From: Streptococcus suis
Lineage (GTDB): Bacteria > Bacillota > Bacilli > Lactobacillales > Streptococcaceae
Direction of reading: 5' to 3'
DNA: 64,000 nucleotides
Assembly (NCBI RefSeq): GCF_902702775.1
Contig: NZ_LR738724.1
Coordinates: forward strand, 1,860,001-1,924,000
Both the position numbers and the translations under genes were made by a program. The notes beneath the pieces are model-generated. The model saw only the letters and a list, made by a program, of their open reading frames with translations. It was not told the DNA's origin and searched no databases. Below, piece by piece: positions 20,901-27,762 of this stretch. Position 1 is the first letter of the stretch, and each line of letters starts with the position of its first letter.

Positions 20901-22292
20901 AAATTGATCCAAAAGATTAAATGGCGTCCCAGATAGTTCTAGTATTCTTGTATGCTCTTTGACCAATTCCTTCATAACGGTGTCACTGAGCTCGGTTTGC
21001 GTTCCCTCGTGCGCCTCATCAATGATGATCAAATCCCAATCCACATCCGCAAAATCTTTCAGGTTGGTTTGTCCACCATTGTATCGAAGGAGTTGGATGG
21101 AGGCAAAATAGATAAATGGTTTCTCACCTCGCTTCAGGTTTTCAAGCGTTTCTCCTTTATTGACAGAGCCAAAGTCGTAGCCTGCCTCACTCATCTTCAT
21201 TTTCTTGAAATCATCAAACCAAGAATCTGCCACAACAGGGCGATGTGTCATGATAAGAACTTTTTGAAAGGCTTCATTCTTGACTAATTGTAAGGACGTC
21301 AAGGTCTTACCAAAACGCATTTTGGCATTCCAAAGCATCTTATCTTTTTTCTTAAAGACTTTTTGCGTCTGCTCGACTGCGGCTTCTTGTTCTGGACGAA
21401 GGGTGATGACTGGTTCCTCAATAAATGATTCTTTGGCAGTAATATTTAAATAATTTCTACCTTCTTTAACCGCTTTAATGGCAGCCTTAGCTGTCTCTAA
21501 ATCTGTCTTGAACCACTCTGTTCCTTCCAGTTGATCAGCCCGCTTAATCCCTGAACGCTTCAAGACATTATGCACATCATAATCATGAAACCATGACTTG
21601 GTTGCCTTTTTATAAGCAAGCTCTACCCAGCCAAGCGTGTAAGGCAAACCAGATGTTTTCATATACTGGTTGATACGTTTTGGGGCAACTGTTCTCAAAA
21701 AGTCACTATTGGGTGACCAATCCGTCTCAATGTCATCCGAAGAAACCGTCCCCTCACCGATTTTTTGCGTGCCTTCAAAAGCGTTAAATAGCCCACTGTC
21801 ATTATTAACCGTTTGAATATAGATAAACTTCCGCTCAGCCGTGGTGTACATTTCTTGTGCTCGTGGTTCTAAAAACTGACCGATTGCACCTGCTTTAATA
21901 TCTGGTTCAATATATGTCAGCATGACCCAAGCTAGGATTTCAAAGACTTGTTTCAACGATTTTAAAGCATTTTCTTTCGTCGCATCTTCTGGATTGAGGA
22001 CATGAGCAGAATTATTCCCCTTGCCCTTGATGTCATAGAAATGATCAATAATAGTCTTATTATCAATAAGGCCTTTTATCTCACTTAGCACATCGTTAAA
22101 AGTCGCACGTTCACGAATATCTAGGTATTCTCTATCAGCAACCAACCTTGCTGTATTTTCAGCAACTTTCCTCACTTTTGTTAGCGTGCCTTCATAATCC
22201 CCGTGCGTATAATTTTCTTCAGCCATATTTATAGTTCTAAAAAGCTCGGCTGTATCTATATCAATTGCCAAAAATTCGAAATTTGAAATCAT
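17910..22292 (-). CDS. Restriction-type fusion: DUF4145, possible GIY-YIG nuclease, SF2 helicase, adenine methyltransferase catalytic half
   Basis: 1460 residues. Order: DUF4145-like region (about 10-130, ending KGNNSAHVL); a segment at about 155-280 with IYIQTV...KIGEG...DVHNVL...GTEWFKTD resembling T5orf172/MUG113 GIY-YIG nucleases; an SF2 translocase (about 300-720) with Walker A AKMRFGKT, IIIDEAHE, LSGTPF and LQAAFRAQ; a Lys-rich linker; then a methyltransferase region with the N6-adenine motif NPPY (VVIGNPPYQESD) and a C-terminal part likely to hold target recognition. No SAM-binding motif I is visible here; it lies in the partner gene 4 bp upstream. The architecture recalls Type ISP/IIL restriction enzymes with a different nuclease and a split methyltransferase. 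Nuclease assignment is an inference. Confidence 0.8.
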   Translation of the reverse strand: MISNFEFLAIDIDTAELFRTINMAEENYTHGDYEGTLTKVRKVAENTARLVADREYLDIRERATFNDVLSEIKGLIDNKTIIDHFYDIKGKGNNSAHVLNPEDATKENALKSLKQVFEILAWVMLTYIEPDIKAGAIGQFLEPRAQEMYTTAERKFIYIQTVNNDSGLFNAFEGTQKIGEGTVSSDDIETDWSPNSDFLRTVAPKRINQYMKTSGLPYTLGWVELAYKKATKSWFHDYDVHNVLKRSGIKRADQLEGTEWFKTDLETAKAAIKAVKEGRNYLNITAKESFIEEPVITLRPEQEAAVEQTQKVFKKKDKMLWNAKMRFGKTLTSLQLVKNEAFQKVLIMTHRPVVADSWFDDFKKMKMSEAGYDFGSVNKGETLENLKRGEKPFIYFASIQLLRYNGGQTNLKDFADVDWDLIIIDEAHEGTQTELSDTVMKELVKEHTRILELSGTPFNLLDQFDEEQVYTWDYVMEQQAKKKWELERPNEPNPYETLPKVSMYTFEMKHKERFSDESKSFNFREFFRVSEDGKLVYRQEVCQFLDNITHPDSSTNYPFSTKNYREELRHTLWLMPGVKEANAFEDLLKEHPIFGKEYKIVNVVRGSSSDDGIANDADIEKVRSAIGQDPSQTKTITLTVRKLTTGVNIPEWTAVMFLSNTNSAMNYLQAAFRAQTPFSHEKLGMKTNCYVFDFAPDRALTVMAESAQINSGVGKKNTKAQKQAMARLLNFMPILGASEHGMKTYDVDRMLTQLKKVYAEKAVRSGFEDDSLYNDNLLTLTADDASMFTKLNAIVGKTQSQKTPKKVVINENGLTDEEHEQAERAKKKPKVKRTPEELEVIEKQKEAKKQRKNMISILRGVSIRIPMMIYGMAVDLSKDITIQDFIKQVDDESWKEFMPKGFTKGMFSEITKYYDAEVFIEAGRIIRQRAKSFEDLDFIERAEQIAELFSTFKNPDKETVLTPWRVVNLQVSKSVGGLNFYDDNFESVTDGATSNLHWVDNEIASSIYQKETKILDINSKTGLYPLHSAISLYYQRVAENDDNRFEADQVYQEILANNIYAIAKTPMAKTITERTLTGYRKYKTNVTYIEKLTETLKTDIEQGKKLVEEVFNKVKFDVVIGNPPYQESDNSSGNGSAKPLYDKFIDLAISLSPRYITLITPSVWFLGGKGLDEFRNRLLEDRHFKVFNNYLTPNDVFSNVNLRGGVNFFLWDSSFDNKKSDILVNTFKNGKLFDTGFRPYRLRELDIFISESSSFKLLDKLLKKQMIVGEYENSNRMLYKYISERNPFGIPTTYKLSVESSSANDLRVYASKGNVGYIDSSLISKNTSIIENYKVLTAFANNIGTDLSDDNLNTIIASPKEICTETYLVIGASLNLSLDSSKNLGKYLTTRFVRFLISVAKANQNGTRKTYRFVPLQDFTSNSDIDWSQSISEINAQLYRKYGLSDDEIEFIESKVKEMG

Positions 22293-22295
22293 AGC

Positions 22296-22991
22296 CTAAT
22301 CTCCTAGCAAATACACTTTCTGAATACTTATCTCTTCTATTGCATCTGTTTTTTCAACAACTTCATCTTCTATTTTAAATTCATCATCGATATCAAAAAA
22401 GCTCAGTTGTCCTTCTACGACTGCCCTATCATCTTCAACCTCTTTACCTAAAAGTTCTGATAATGCAAAAGGAATTTTTCTCACCAAACTAGGATGTCCT
22501 TTAACCATTTGCCATTCATTAAACCTGATAGGCTCCCCTGTGACTGGGTGCTGCTGAGTCAAGGTATTTCCTCTCACAATATTTTTATGAATAAGATAGT
22601 GAGCTGATTTGTAGATATCACTCTTACTACTCAGTTTCACACTAAAAGTTCTTTCATACCAATCTAGGTAATAAAGAAACATGCGCGATCGTGCCACTTC
22701 TAGGTTATCTTCTAAAAACTCTATGCCATAAATAGACGAGAGAGCAACTAAAGACTTTGTTTTCCAATTTCTTTTGTCATACTGTCTGACCACTGCCTTT
22801 AGTTTTCTCTCCAAAATAGCTTGCAAAAAATTGCCATCACCTGCAGATGGCTCTAAAAAGGTCTTATATACACTTTCACAAGCTTCTTTCACACCCGGAG
22901 TATCCAGCATTTTCTGAACCATCCAGGCAGGTGTAAAGACTTCACCATGTTTTTGAACACGTTGTTTTGATTTGATTAAATTCTCTTCCAA
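22296..22991 (-). CDS. SAM-binding half of a split N6-adenine methyltransferase
   Basis: About 230 residues. GEVFTP (motif X), LEPSAGDGNFL (motif I, SAM binding), YGIEFLEDNLEVARSRM (motif II) and VRGNTL are present, but the chain ends without the catalytic NPPY motif, which is found in the gene immediately downstream. The two probably form one enzyme. Start: a minus-strand TATAAT with upstream TG at 23026-23031 lies inside the longest frame (ATG at 23042), and AAGGAG precedes a TTG codon at 22991 by 6 nt. I therefore prefer TTG 22991; both ATG options lack a ribosome binding site. Confidence 0.8.
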   Translation of the reverse strand: MEENLIKSKQRVQKHGEVFTPAWMVQKMLDTPGVKEACESVYKTFLEPSAGDGNFLQAILERKLKAVVRQYDKRNWKTKSLVALSSIYGIEFLEDNLEVARSRMFLYYLDWYERTFSVKLSSKSDIYKSAHYLIHKNIVRGNTLTQQHPVTGEPIRFNEWQMVKGHPSLVRKIPFALSELLGKEVEDDRAVVEGQLSFFDIDDEFKIEDEVVEKTDAIEEISIQKVYLLGD

Positions 22992-23025
22992 AGCCAACTC
23001 CTTGAAAACGTTTATCTTGACTATC

Positions 23026-23035
23026 ATTATACCAT
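23026..23035 (-). promoter_or_regulatory. Extended -10 promoter of the split-methyltransferase operon
   Basis: TGGTATAAT on the minus strand, about 30 bp before the TTG 22991 start; no good -35 box, as is usual for extended -10 promoters. Inferred. Confidence 0.5.
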
Positions 23036-23138
23036 TTTCCAATGAACACTACTAGATTTCATCAGCGCTTTATCCAAAAAACGTCAAATAAAATTGGTAC
23101 ACGATTTTTAACAAATGCTTTTCAAAAATCACGAAAAA

Positions 23139-23166
23139 ACACCCCATGGTGTGAACCATGAAGTGT
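23139..23166 (-). terminator. Terminator of rplM-rpsI
   Basis: 12-bp stem (ACACTTCATGGT / ACCATGGGGTGT, with G-T pairs) and TCAC loop, followed by TTTTTTC on the minus strand, 27 bp after the rpsI stop. Confidence 0.85.
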
Positions 23167-23192
23167 TGTAAATGCAGCATTGTAGCTGGTTC

Positions 23193-23585
23193 TTAACGTT
23201 TTGAGAATTGTGAAGCTTTACGTGCTTTCTTAAGACCTGGTTTCTTACGTTCAACCATACGAGCGTCACGTGTAAGAAGGCCTGCGCGTTTCAATGAATC
23301 GCGGAAGTCTGGGTCTACTTGAAGCAATGCACGCGCGATACCGTGACGGATCGCACCTGATTGACCACCGTAACCACCACCGTTCACGTTAACGAAAACG
23401 TCGTATGAACCTTGTGTTGAAGTTACTGCGAATGGTTGGTTGATAACCAAACGAAGGTCAGCGTGTGGGATGTACTCTTCTACATCTTTTTTGTTTACTG
23501 TGATTTTACCAGTACCTGGGACCAAACGTACGCGTGCAACCGCGTTTTTACGACGACCAGTACCTGTGTATTGTGCTTGTGCCAT
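23193..23585 (-). CDS. rpsI: 30S ribosomal protein S9
   Basis: 130 residues, full length for bacterial S9: [25 protein letters not shown] at the start and the basic tail ending KASQFSKR that reaches the ribosomal P-site region. It follows rplM by 19 bp and is cotranscribed with it. Its last 50 bases are repeated at 13059-13108, so the reading frame has been restored after an island integrated into the 3' end; the product is intact. Confidence 0.97.
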   Translation of the reverse strand: MAQAQYTGTGRRKNAVARVRLVPGTGKITVNKKDVEEYIPHADLRLVINQPFAVTSTQGSYDVFVNVNGGGYGGQSGAIRHGIARALLQVDPDFRDSLKRAGLLTRDARMVERKKPGLKKARKASQFSKR

Positions 23586-23604
23586 TTAGATTACGTCCTT
23601 TCCC

Positions 23605-24051
23605 TTAGATAAGACCTGAAATATCAAGTACTTCTGGTTGTTGTGCAGCGTGAGTGTGCTCAGCACCTACAAACACTTTCAATTTCATGCCTTGTGCACG
23701 ACCAAGTGTGTTGTGTGGAAGCATACCTTTAACTGATTTTTCAATCAAACGAACAGCGTTTTTAGAACGCAATTCACCAGCTGAGATTGATTTCAATCCG
23801 CCTGGGTGGTTTGAGTGAGTGTAGTAGATTTTATCAGTTGCTTTTTTACCAGTCAATTTCACTTTCTCAGCGTTGATAACGATAACGAAGTCACCAGTAT
23901 CAGTGTGAGGTGTGAAAGTTGGTTTGTTTTTACCGCGAAGAACGCTAGCAACTACTGCTGAAAGGCGTCCAAGAGGTACATCAGTAGCGTCTACTACATA
24001 CCATTTACGTTCAACTTGGCCTGGTTTAGCCATAAATGTTGTTTTGTTCAT
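23605..24051 (-). CDS. rplM: 50S ribosomal protein L13
   Basis: 148 residues, complete: [61 protein letters not shown]. Early-assembling large-subunit protein. First gene of the rplM-rpsI operon, preceded by a GGAG site, a structured leader and a consensus promoter. Confidence 0.97.
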   Translation of the reverse strand: MNKTTFMAKPGQVERKWYVVDATDVPLGRLSAVVASVLRGKNKPTFTPHTDTGDFVIVINAEKVKLTGKKATDKIYYTHSNHPGGLKSISAGELRSKNAVRLIEKSVKGMLPHNTLGRAQGMKLKVFVGAEHTHAAQQPEVLDISGLI

Positions 24052-24076
24052 GATTTCTCCTATACGAATCGTTTTT

Positions 24077-24144
24077 GTTTACTGGGCGGATGTTCCGGTC
24101 CGCGGGTATTTGGAAGGTTCCGGGGCCTTTCAAATGGGGTAAAC
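24077..24144 (-). ncRNA. L13-type ribosomal protein leader
   Basis: GC-rich 5' leader between promoter and rplM. The ends pair (GTTTAC at the 5' side with GTAAAC at the 3' side) and enclose a hairpin GCGGA/TCCGC and a GGCCCCGGAACCTTCC segment. Position and shape fit the L13 leader family of Firmicutes, thought to mediate autoregulation. Assigned by eye, without a covariance model. Confidence 0.6.
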
Positions 24145-24157
24145 AATACCGTCTACC

Positions 24158-24186
24158 ATTTTATCAAATCTACTAGTCTCCGTCAA
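24158..24186 (-). promoter_or_regulatory. rplM-rpsI promoter
   Basis: Minus strand TTGACG, 17-bp spacer, TAAAAT; the predicted start of transcription falls just before the structured leader. Confidence 0.85.
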
Positions 24187-24265
24187 GCTATTTTACCTTA
24201 CTTTTTTTATTTTTTGAAAGATAGCAGAGCTGCTGAGAATGAAAGCCTTATCAGGTTTACTTTTC

Positions 24266-24976
24266 CTACTGACCTAGCTGTCCAGGTAAGACCAGCTTCT
24301 CTTTATAAGGGAAGGTCTTATCAAATTCTTCCAAGACCAATTCATCCACCGTGTAACCCGGCGGATCTGTAAACCACCAGTCCCGGCCTTCCAGAACTTC
24401 TGGTCGGAACAACTTGACCAAGAAATAATCAGCTTCTGGGTCCGCCTGATAACGAACGCCGACCTCCTTCCCCTTGACAAAACCAAATCGACTGTAGTAA
24501 TCAGGAGAGCCTGTAATGGCCACCAAGACTGCTCCGCTATTTTCCGCCAAAGCCAGCGAATACTACAAAAGTGCCTGACCGTAACCACGACCTTGCTGGT
24601 CTGGCGAGATGCTAAAGGGACCAAAGGTCAGACTGGGCAGGCGAGCGCCGTCTGCCGTGATCTCCGACGCGACATAGAGGATATGCCCCACCAGCTGACC
24701 GTCGGCTTCCGCCACAAGATTGAGGTCTTTTATGACGTGTTTTTGCTCCCGTAACTGATGCACAATCAGATGCTCCGTCGCACTCAGATAATAGTCCTTC
24801 AGTTTACTTTTAGTACAAGGCAACGAGTTGCAGACAGTACTGGAGTACGGCAAAACGAGTTAACGATGTAATAAAAGATAAACTGACGGACGAAAGACAT
24901 TCCAAAAAGCCTCCCGTGTTGGCTCTTCAACCGCCCGATGATCCTTTTCTTCTTCTTTTCTGATGATTAGTGACAT
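24266..24976 (-). pseudogene. GNAT-family N-acetyltransferase, disrupted
   Basis: The reading frame starts well (AAGGAG, then MSLIIRKEEEKDHRAVEE...AFWNVFRP), is interrupted by a ~100-bp inverted-repeat element that introduces a stop, resumes at ATEHLIVHQLRE, shows the acetyl-CoA motif QQGRGYGQALL, hits TAG at 24563-24565, then continues in frame to PGQLGQ. Both defects leave the same frame, so loss was by insertion and point mutation, not frameshift. It follows degV by 20 bp, presumably once in its operon. Confidence 0.85.
24791..24893. mobile_element. Miniature inverted-repeat element inside the GNAT pseudogene
   Basis: Ends pair as imperfect inverted repeats: CAGTTTACTTTTAGTAC on the left, and GTAATAAAAGATAAACTG on the right, whose complement is CAGTTTATCTTTTATTAC. 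The ~60-bp core has no coding capacity. The same terminal sequence bounds the element at 46074-46394. Boundaries are approximate; no clear target duplication was read. Confidence 0.7.
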
Positions 24977-24996
24977 CTTATCTCCTTTTGATTATC

Positions 24997-25920
24997 CTAT
25001 TCTACATAAGTCGTCATCACACAAAAAGGAATACATCTTTGCAAGAAATATCCCTTAGAATCTAGGCTCTCATTTCCAATTGATAAAATAGCTAGGACTC
25101 CTGTCCCTGTATGAGTGGCAATAACTGGTCCTAATTCTGTCAATAGAACATCAGAAACACGGTCGTCTTCCAATAAACTAGATTTGACGCCCTCTGCCAC
25201 CTCAATATCACCCGTATAAGCAACCATGACTGTAGAATGATCCAAGTTGTCCAAGGTCAGGTTCAGCATTTCTCTGATTCCTTTTTTGCGACCACGGATT
25301 TTAGCAATAGGCACAAGTTTCCCTTCTACATCTAGCGAAAGCAGAGGTTTGATATTCACTAAGCCACCAATAAGGCCTGCTGTTTTCGATAAGCGACCAC
25401 CACGCACCAGGTGGTTAAGGTCATCGACCAAGAGGTAGGTCCGTAAGCGCGGCACCAAATCTTCTACGATTGCCTTAGTTTCCGCCAAAGTCTTACCCTC
25501 AGCACGCGCCTCAACGGCCTTCATGACCAAGTAGCCTTCTCCAATGGTCGCTGCCTTTGTATCAACGATGGTGATAACTGCTTCTGGATATTGATCCATA
25601 ACCATATCTCGTGCAATGACTGCACTCTGGTAGGTCCCTGAAAGAGCTGCTGAGAAAGCAAGATAAAGCACCTCTTGACCTTCCTTGGCTGCTGCCTCAA
25701 AAACTTCTTCAAACTGACCAACATTGACCTGACTGGTCGTAGGTTGACTGCCAGAAGCCATTTTCTCCAGCAAATCTGCTGAGGTCAAGCGGTTTTCACC
25801 GACTGTTTTATAAGTCACTCCGTCTAGGTTAATGGTCAAACCAAGCACGGTCACATCGTTTTCTTGGAACCAGCTGATTGGCAAATCCGATGTCGAATCG
25901 GTTACGATTGTAAATGTCAC
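24997..25920 (-). CDS. DegV family fatty-acid-binding protein
   Basis: 307 residues. TIVTDSTSDLPISW at the start, TSQVNVGQFEEVFE near 80, SAALSGTYQSA and GPVIATHTGTGVLAI near the end are DegV/FakB signatures; such proteins bind a fatty acid and present it to the FakA kinase. The last ~22 residues (NESLDSKGYFLQR...TTYVE) extend past the usual end of the family, possibly through a downstream rearrangement next to the broken GNAT gene. Start overlaps the yacP stop by 4 nt. Confidence 0.9.
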   Translation of the reverse strand: MTFTIVTDSTSDLPISWFQENDVTVLGLTINLDGVTYKTVGENRLTSADLLEKMASGSQPTTSQVNVGQFEEVFEAAAKEGQEVLYLAFSAALSGTYQSAVIARDMVMDQYPEAVITIVDTKAATIGEGYLVMKAVEARAEGKTLAETKAIVEDLVPRLRTYLLVDDLNHLVRGGRLSKTAGLIGGLVNIKPLLSLDVEGKLVPIAKIRGRKKGIREMLNLTLDNLDHSTVMVAYTGDIEVAEGVKSSLLEDDRVSDVLLTELGPVIATHTGTGVLAILSIGNESLDSKGYFLQRCIPFCVMTTYVE

Positions 25921-26438
25921 TCTTTCATTTCCTCCATCATTTCTCTTAAGGCTTGAAAATTCCCATCTGACCAGGGATTGAGCCGTGGGGTGTAGAGCTC
26001 TACCTGATCCACAAACTTGTCCAAGTCCTTTTTGATGACCCTGGTTCTTTCCTCCAACTCACGCGCCGAAACCCGTAAGGCCCCTTGTGAAAAGACCACC
26101 CATTGTTCGTTGAGATCGCTGGTTGCGACGAAAACCTGCTTGCGTCGGTCACTATTGAGCTGGGCACTGAGTCGTTCGATGTAGCTATCTGCCGTCTCTT
26201 CCTCCTCTGTAAAAATGACCGATACCTTGTATTCGTCATACTGCTGGCGAAGACCTGGCACATGATGGGCATCAAAGACACAAATCACCTCAATCTGTTC
26301 AAAGGCTGCGTAGTGAGACAAGGTGCGAAGTAAGGTCGTTCTGGCCGCATCCAAGTCTCCCTTTTTAAAATCTTGCTTGGTGGCCTGCCAAAAGGCAATC
26401 ATGTTGTAGCCATCTACAATGAGAACTTTTTCTTTCAT
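25917..26438 (-). CDS. YacP-like NYN-domain ribonuclease (Rae1 homologue)
   Basis: 173 residues with the NYN/PIN core: VLIVDGYNMIAFW at the start, VICVFDAHHVPG near 53, EEETADSYIERL near 80 and VATSDLNEQWV near 104, contributing acidic catalytic residues. In Bacillus subtilis the homologue Rae1 cleaves mRNA in the ribosomal A site. The gene directly follows rlmB and overlaps degV (ATGA). Confidence 0.9.
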   Translation of the reverse strand: MKEKVLIVDGYNMIAFWQATKQDFKKGDLDAARTTLLRTLSHYAAFEQIEVICVFDAHHVPGLRQQYDEYKVSVIFTEEEETADSYIERLSAQLNSDRRKQVFVATSDLNEQWVVFSQGALRVSARELEERTRVIKKDLDKFVDQVELYTPRLNPWSDGNFQALREMMEEMKE

Positions 26439-27167
26439 TTAGATTTTCTTCCGAAATACCTCATACATCAGCACAGCTGCTGCTACGCTGGCGTTGAGAG
26501 ATTGGACATGGCCCTTCATAGGAATGGTAATCATCTCATCCACCTGCTTTTTGATATTACTGGAGATGCCCTTGCCTTCGTTACCAATAATAAGAGCTAG
26601 TTTGCCAGCCGTATTCCACTTGTGGCTTGGGGTTCCGTTCATATCGGTACCAAATACCCAGAAACCAGCCTCCTTGAGCTTGTCGAGGGTTTGGCTAAGA
26701 TTGGTTACTCGGGCGATTGGGACATGGGCCACCGCACCTGTGGAGGTCTTAGCCACAACAGGCGTCACGCCAACTGCTCGGTGCTTGGGAATGATGATGC
26801 CTGCTACCTGAGTCGCATCTGCGGTCCGTAAAATCGAGCCCAAGTTGTGGGGGTCTGTCAGCCCGTCCAAGATGAGAATGAGAGGATTTTCTTCCTGCTC
26901 TGCTTTTTCTAGAATTACCGAAAGGTCTGCATAGGCAAACTCGGAGACCCGCAGGACAAAGCCTTGGTGGACGGCGCCTTCTGTCATGTCAGACAGGGTC
27001 TTTTTCGGCGTCCAAGAAATCGACACCTTCTTCTCTGCCGCCAATGCCTTGATTTTTTCTACATTTTTTCCGCGCAAATCATCCTGAATGTAGAGTTTGT
27101 TGCCGGTGTTGGCCTCCAAACTCTCCACTACAGCATGTACGCCATATACGATATCATTTTGTTCCAT
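26439..27167 (-). CDS. rlmB: 23S rRNA (guanosine-2'-O)-methyltransferase, TrmH/SpoU family
   Basis: 242 residues. An N-terminal substrate-binding part (VYGVHAVVESLEA) precedes the SPOUT domain with motifs LDGLTDPHNLGSILRTADA, LIIGNEGKGIS and IPMKGHVQSLNASVAAAVLMYE. It methylates G2251 of 23S rRNA in E. coli. It abuts yacP. In many streptococci mrnC lies close upstream; here mrnC is 26 kb away beyond the N-glycan locus. Confidence 0.93.
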   Translation of the reverse strand: MEQNDIVYGVHAVVESLEANTGNKLYIQDDLRGKNVEKIKALAAEKKVSISWTPKKTLSDMTEGAVHQGFVLRVSEFAYADLSVILEKAEQEENPLILILDGLTDPHNLGSILRTADATQVAGIIIPKHRAVGVTPVVAKTSTGAVAHVPIARVTNLSQTLDKLKEAGFWVFGTDMNGTPSHKWNTAGKLALIIGNEGKGISSNIKKQVDEMITIPMKGHVQSLNASVAAAVLMYEVFRKKI

Positions 27168-27227
27168 AAGAGTATTATAGCATAGGTTGACTGAAAATAG
27201 GCACTCACTATATCACAGCTGAAAAAC

Positions 27228-27256
27228 TTGACCTCCTTACCAAACCATGGTATTCT
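27228..27256 (+). promoter_or_regulatory. Promoter of the DUF1761-type gene
   Basis: TTGACC, 17-bp spacer, TATTCT, just ahead of a perfect dyad operator. Confidence 0.7.
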
Positions 27257-27269
27257 GTTATCTATCATT

Positions 27270-27287
27270 TGTCCGTACAAACGGACA
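27270..27287. promoter_or_regulatory. Operator-like dyad TGTCCGT-N4-ACGGACA
   Basis: Perfect 7-bp inverted repeat around ACAA, lying between the -10 box and the ribosome binding site of the 27303 gene. This size and placement are typical of TetR-family operators; no TetR gene is adjacent. Confidence 0.7.
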
Positions 27288-27302
27288 CAAAAAGGAGAAT
27301 GT

Positions 27303-27692
27303 ATGACACTTATTTTGGGAATTGTGGCAGGGCTGATTCCCTTTGCTATTGGTGGTTTATGGTATGGTTTGATTTTCCGTGATGCTTGGATTGAAGCCTC
27401 TGGCATTGACATGGCCAAGGTAGAAGCTGACAGTCAGGCTGGGAAAAATGGCCAGAAGGAAATGATGATTGCCTTGGCGATTGAAGTACTGACTGCTGTT
27501 GTGGCGATTTTCTTCATCAAGACCCTTGATGTTTCACCACTCCACGCAGCTGGCGGCATGGGTGTGATTGCAGTCCTTGCTTCATTGAAGAACTATGTCT
27601 TTGAGCAACGCCCTCTTAAACTCATCCTCATCAACGAAAACTACAAACTGGTCTGCTATTTGGTAGTCGGAATCATTGCCTTGTTTGCATAA
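27303..27692 (+). CDS. DUF1761-like small membrane protein
   Basis: 129 residues, three to four predicted membrane helices. The opening LGIVAGLIPFAIGGLWYGLIF followed by WIEASG and the later MGVIAVLASLKNYVFEQRPL resemble DUF1761 proteins of unknown function. ATG 27303 has an AAAGGAG site; the longer frame starting upstream would run through the promoter and operator. Probably repressed by an unlinked TetR-type protein. Confidence 0.75.
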   Translation: MTLILGIVAGLIPFAIGGLWYGLIFRDAWIEASGIDMAKVEADSQAGKNGQKEMMIALAIEVLTAVVAIFFIKTLDVSPLHAAGGMGVIAVLASLKNYVFEQRPLKLILINENYKLVCYLVVGIIALFA

Positions 27693-27696
27693 AGTC

Positions 27697-27720
27697 AACC
27701 CTCCTAACCTTAGGAGGGTT
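27697..27720 (+). terminator. Terminator after the DUF1761-like gene
   Basis: Perfect 11-bp stem AACCCTCCTAA / TTAGGAGGGTT with a 2-nt apex, followed by TTTAT. Confidence 0.75.
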
Positions 27721-27762
27721 TTATGGTACAATAAAAGGAAGACTAAGACTAAAGGAGCCCCC

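Larger units (their letters stand above)
13059..23242. mobile_element. Approximately 10 kb genomic island integrated at the 3' end of rpsI
   Basis: Bounded by the 50-nt direct repeats at 13059-13108 and 23193-23242. The rpsI 3' end is, to my knowledge, an integration site of streptococcal integrative elements. The island carries restriction/defence-like genes and a tandem repeat but no integrase, relaxase or replication gene, so it is either decayed or mobilised by another element. All its genes lie on the minus strand. Confidence 0.75.
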
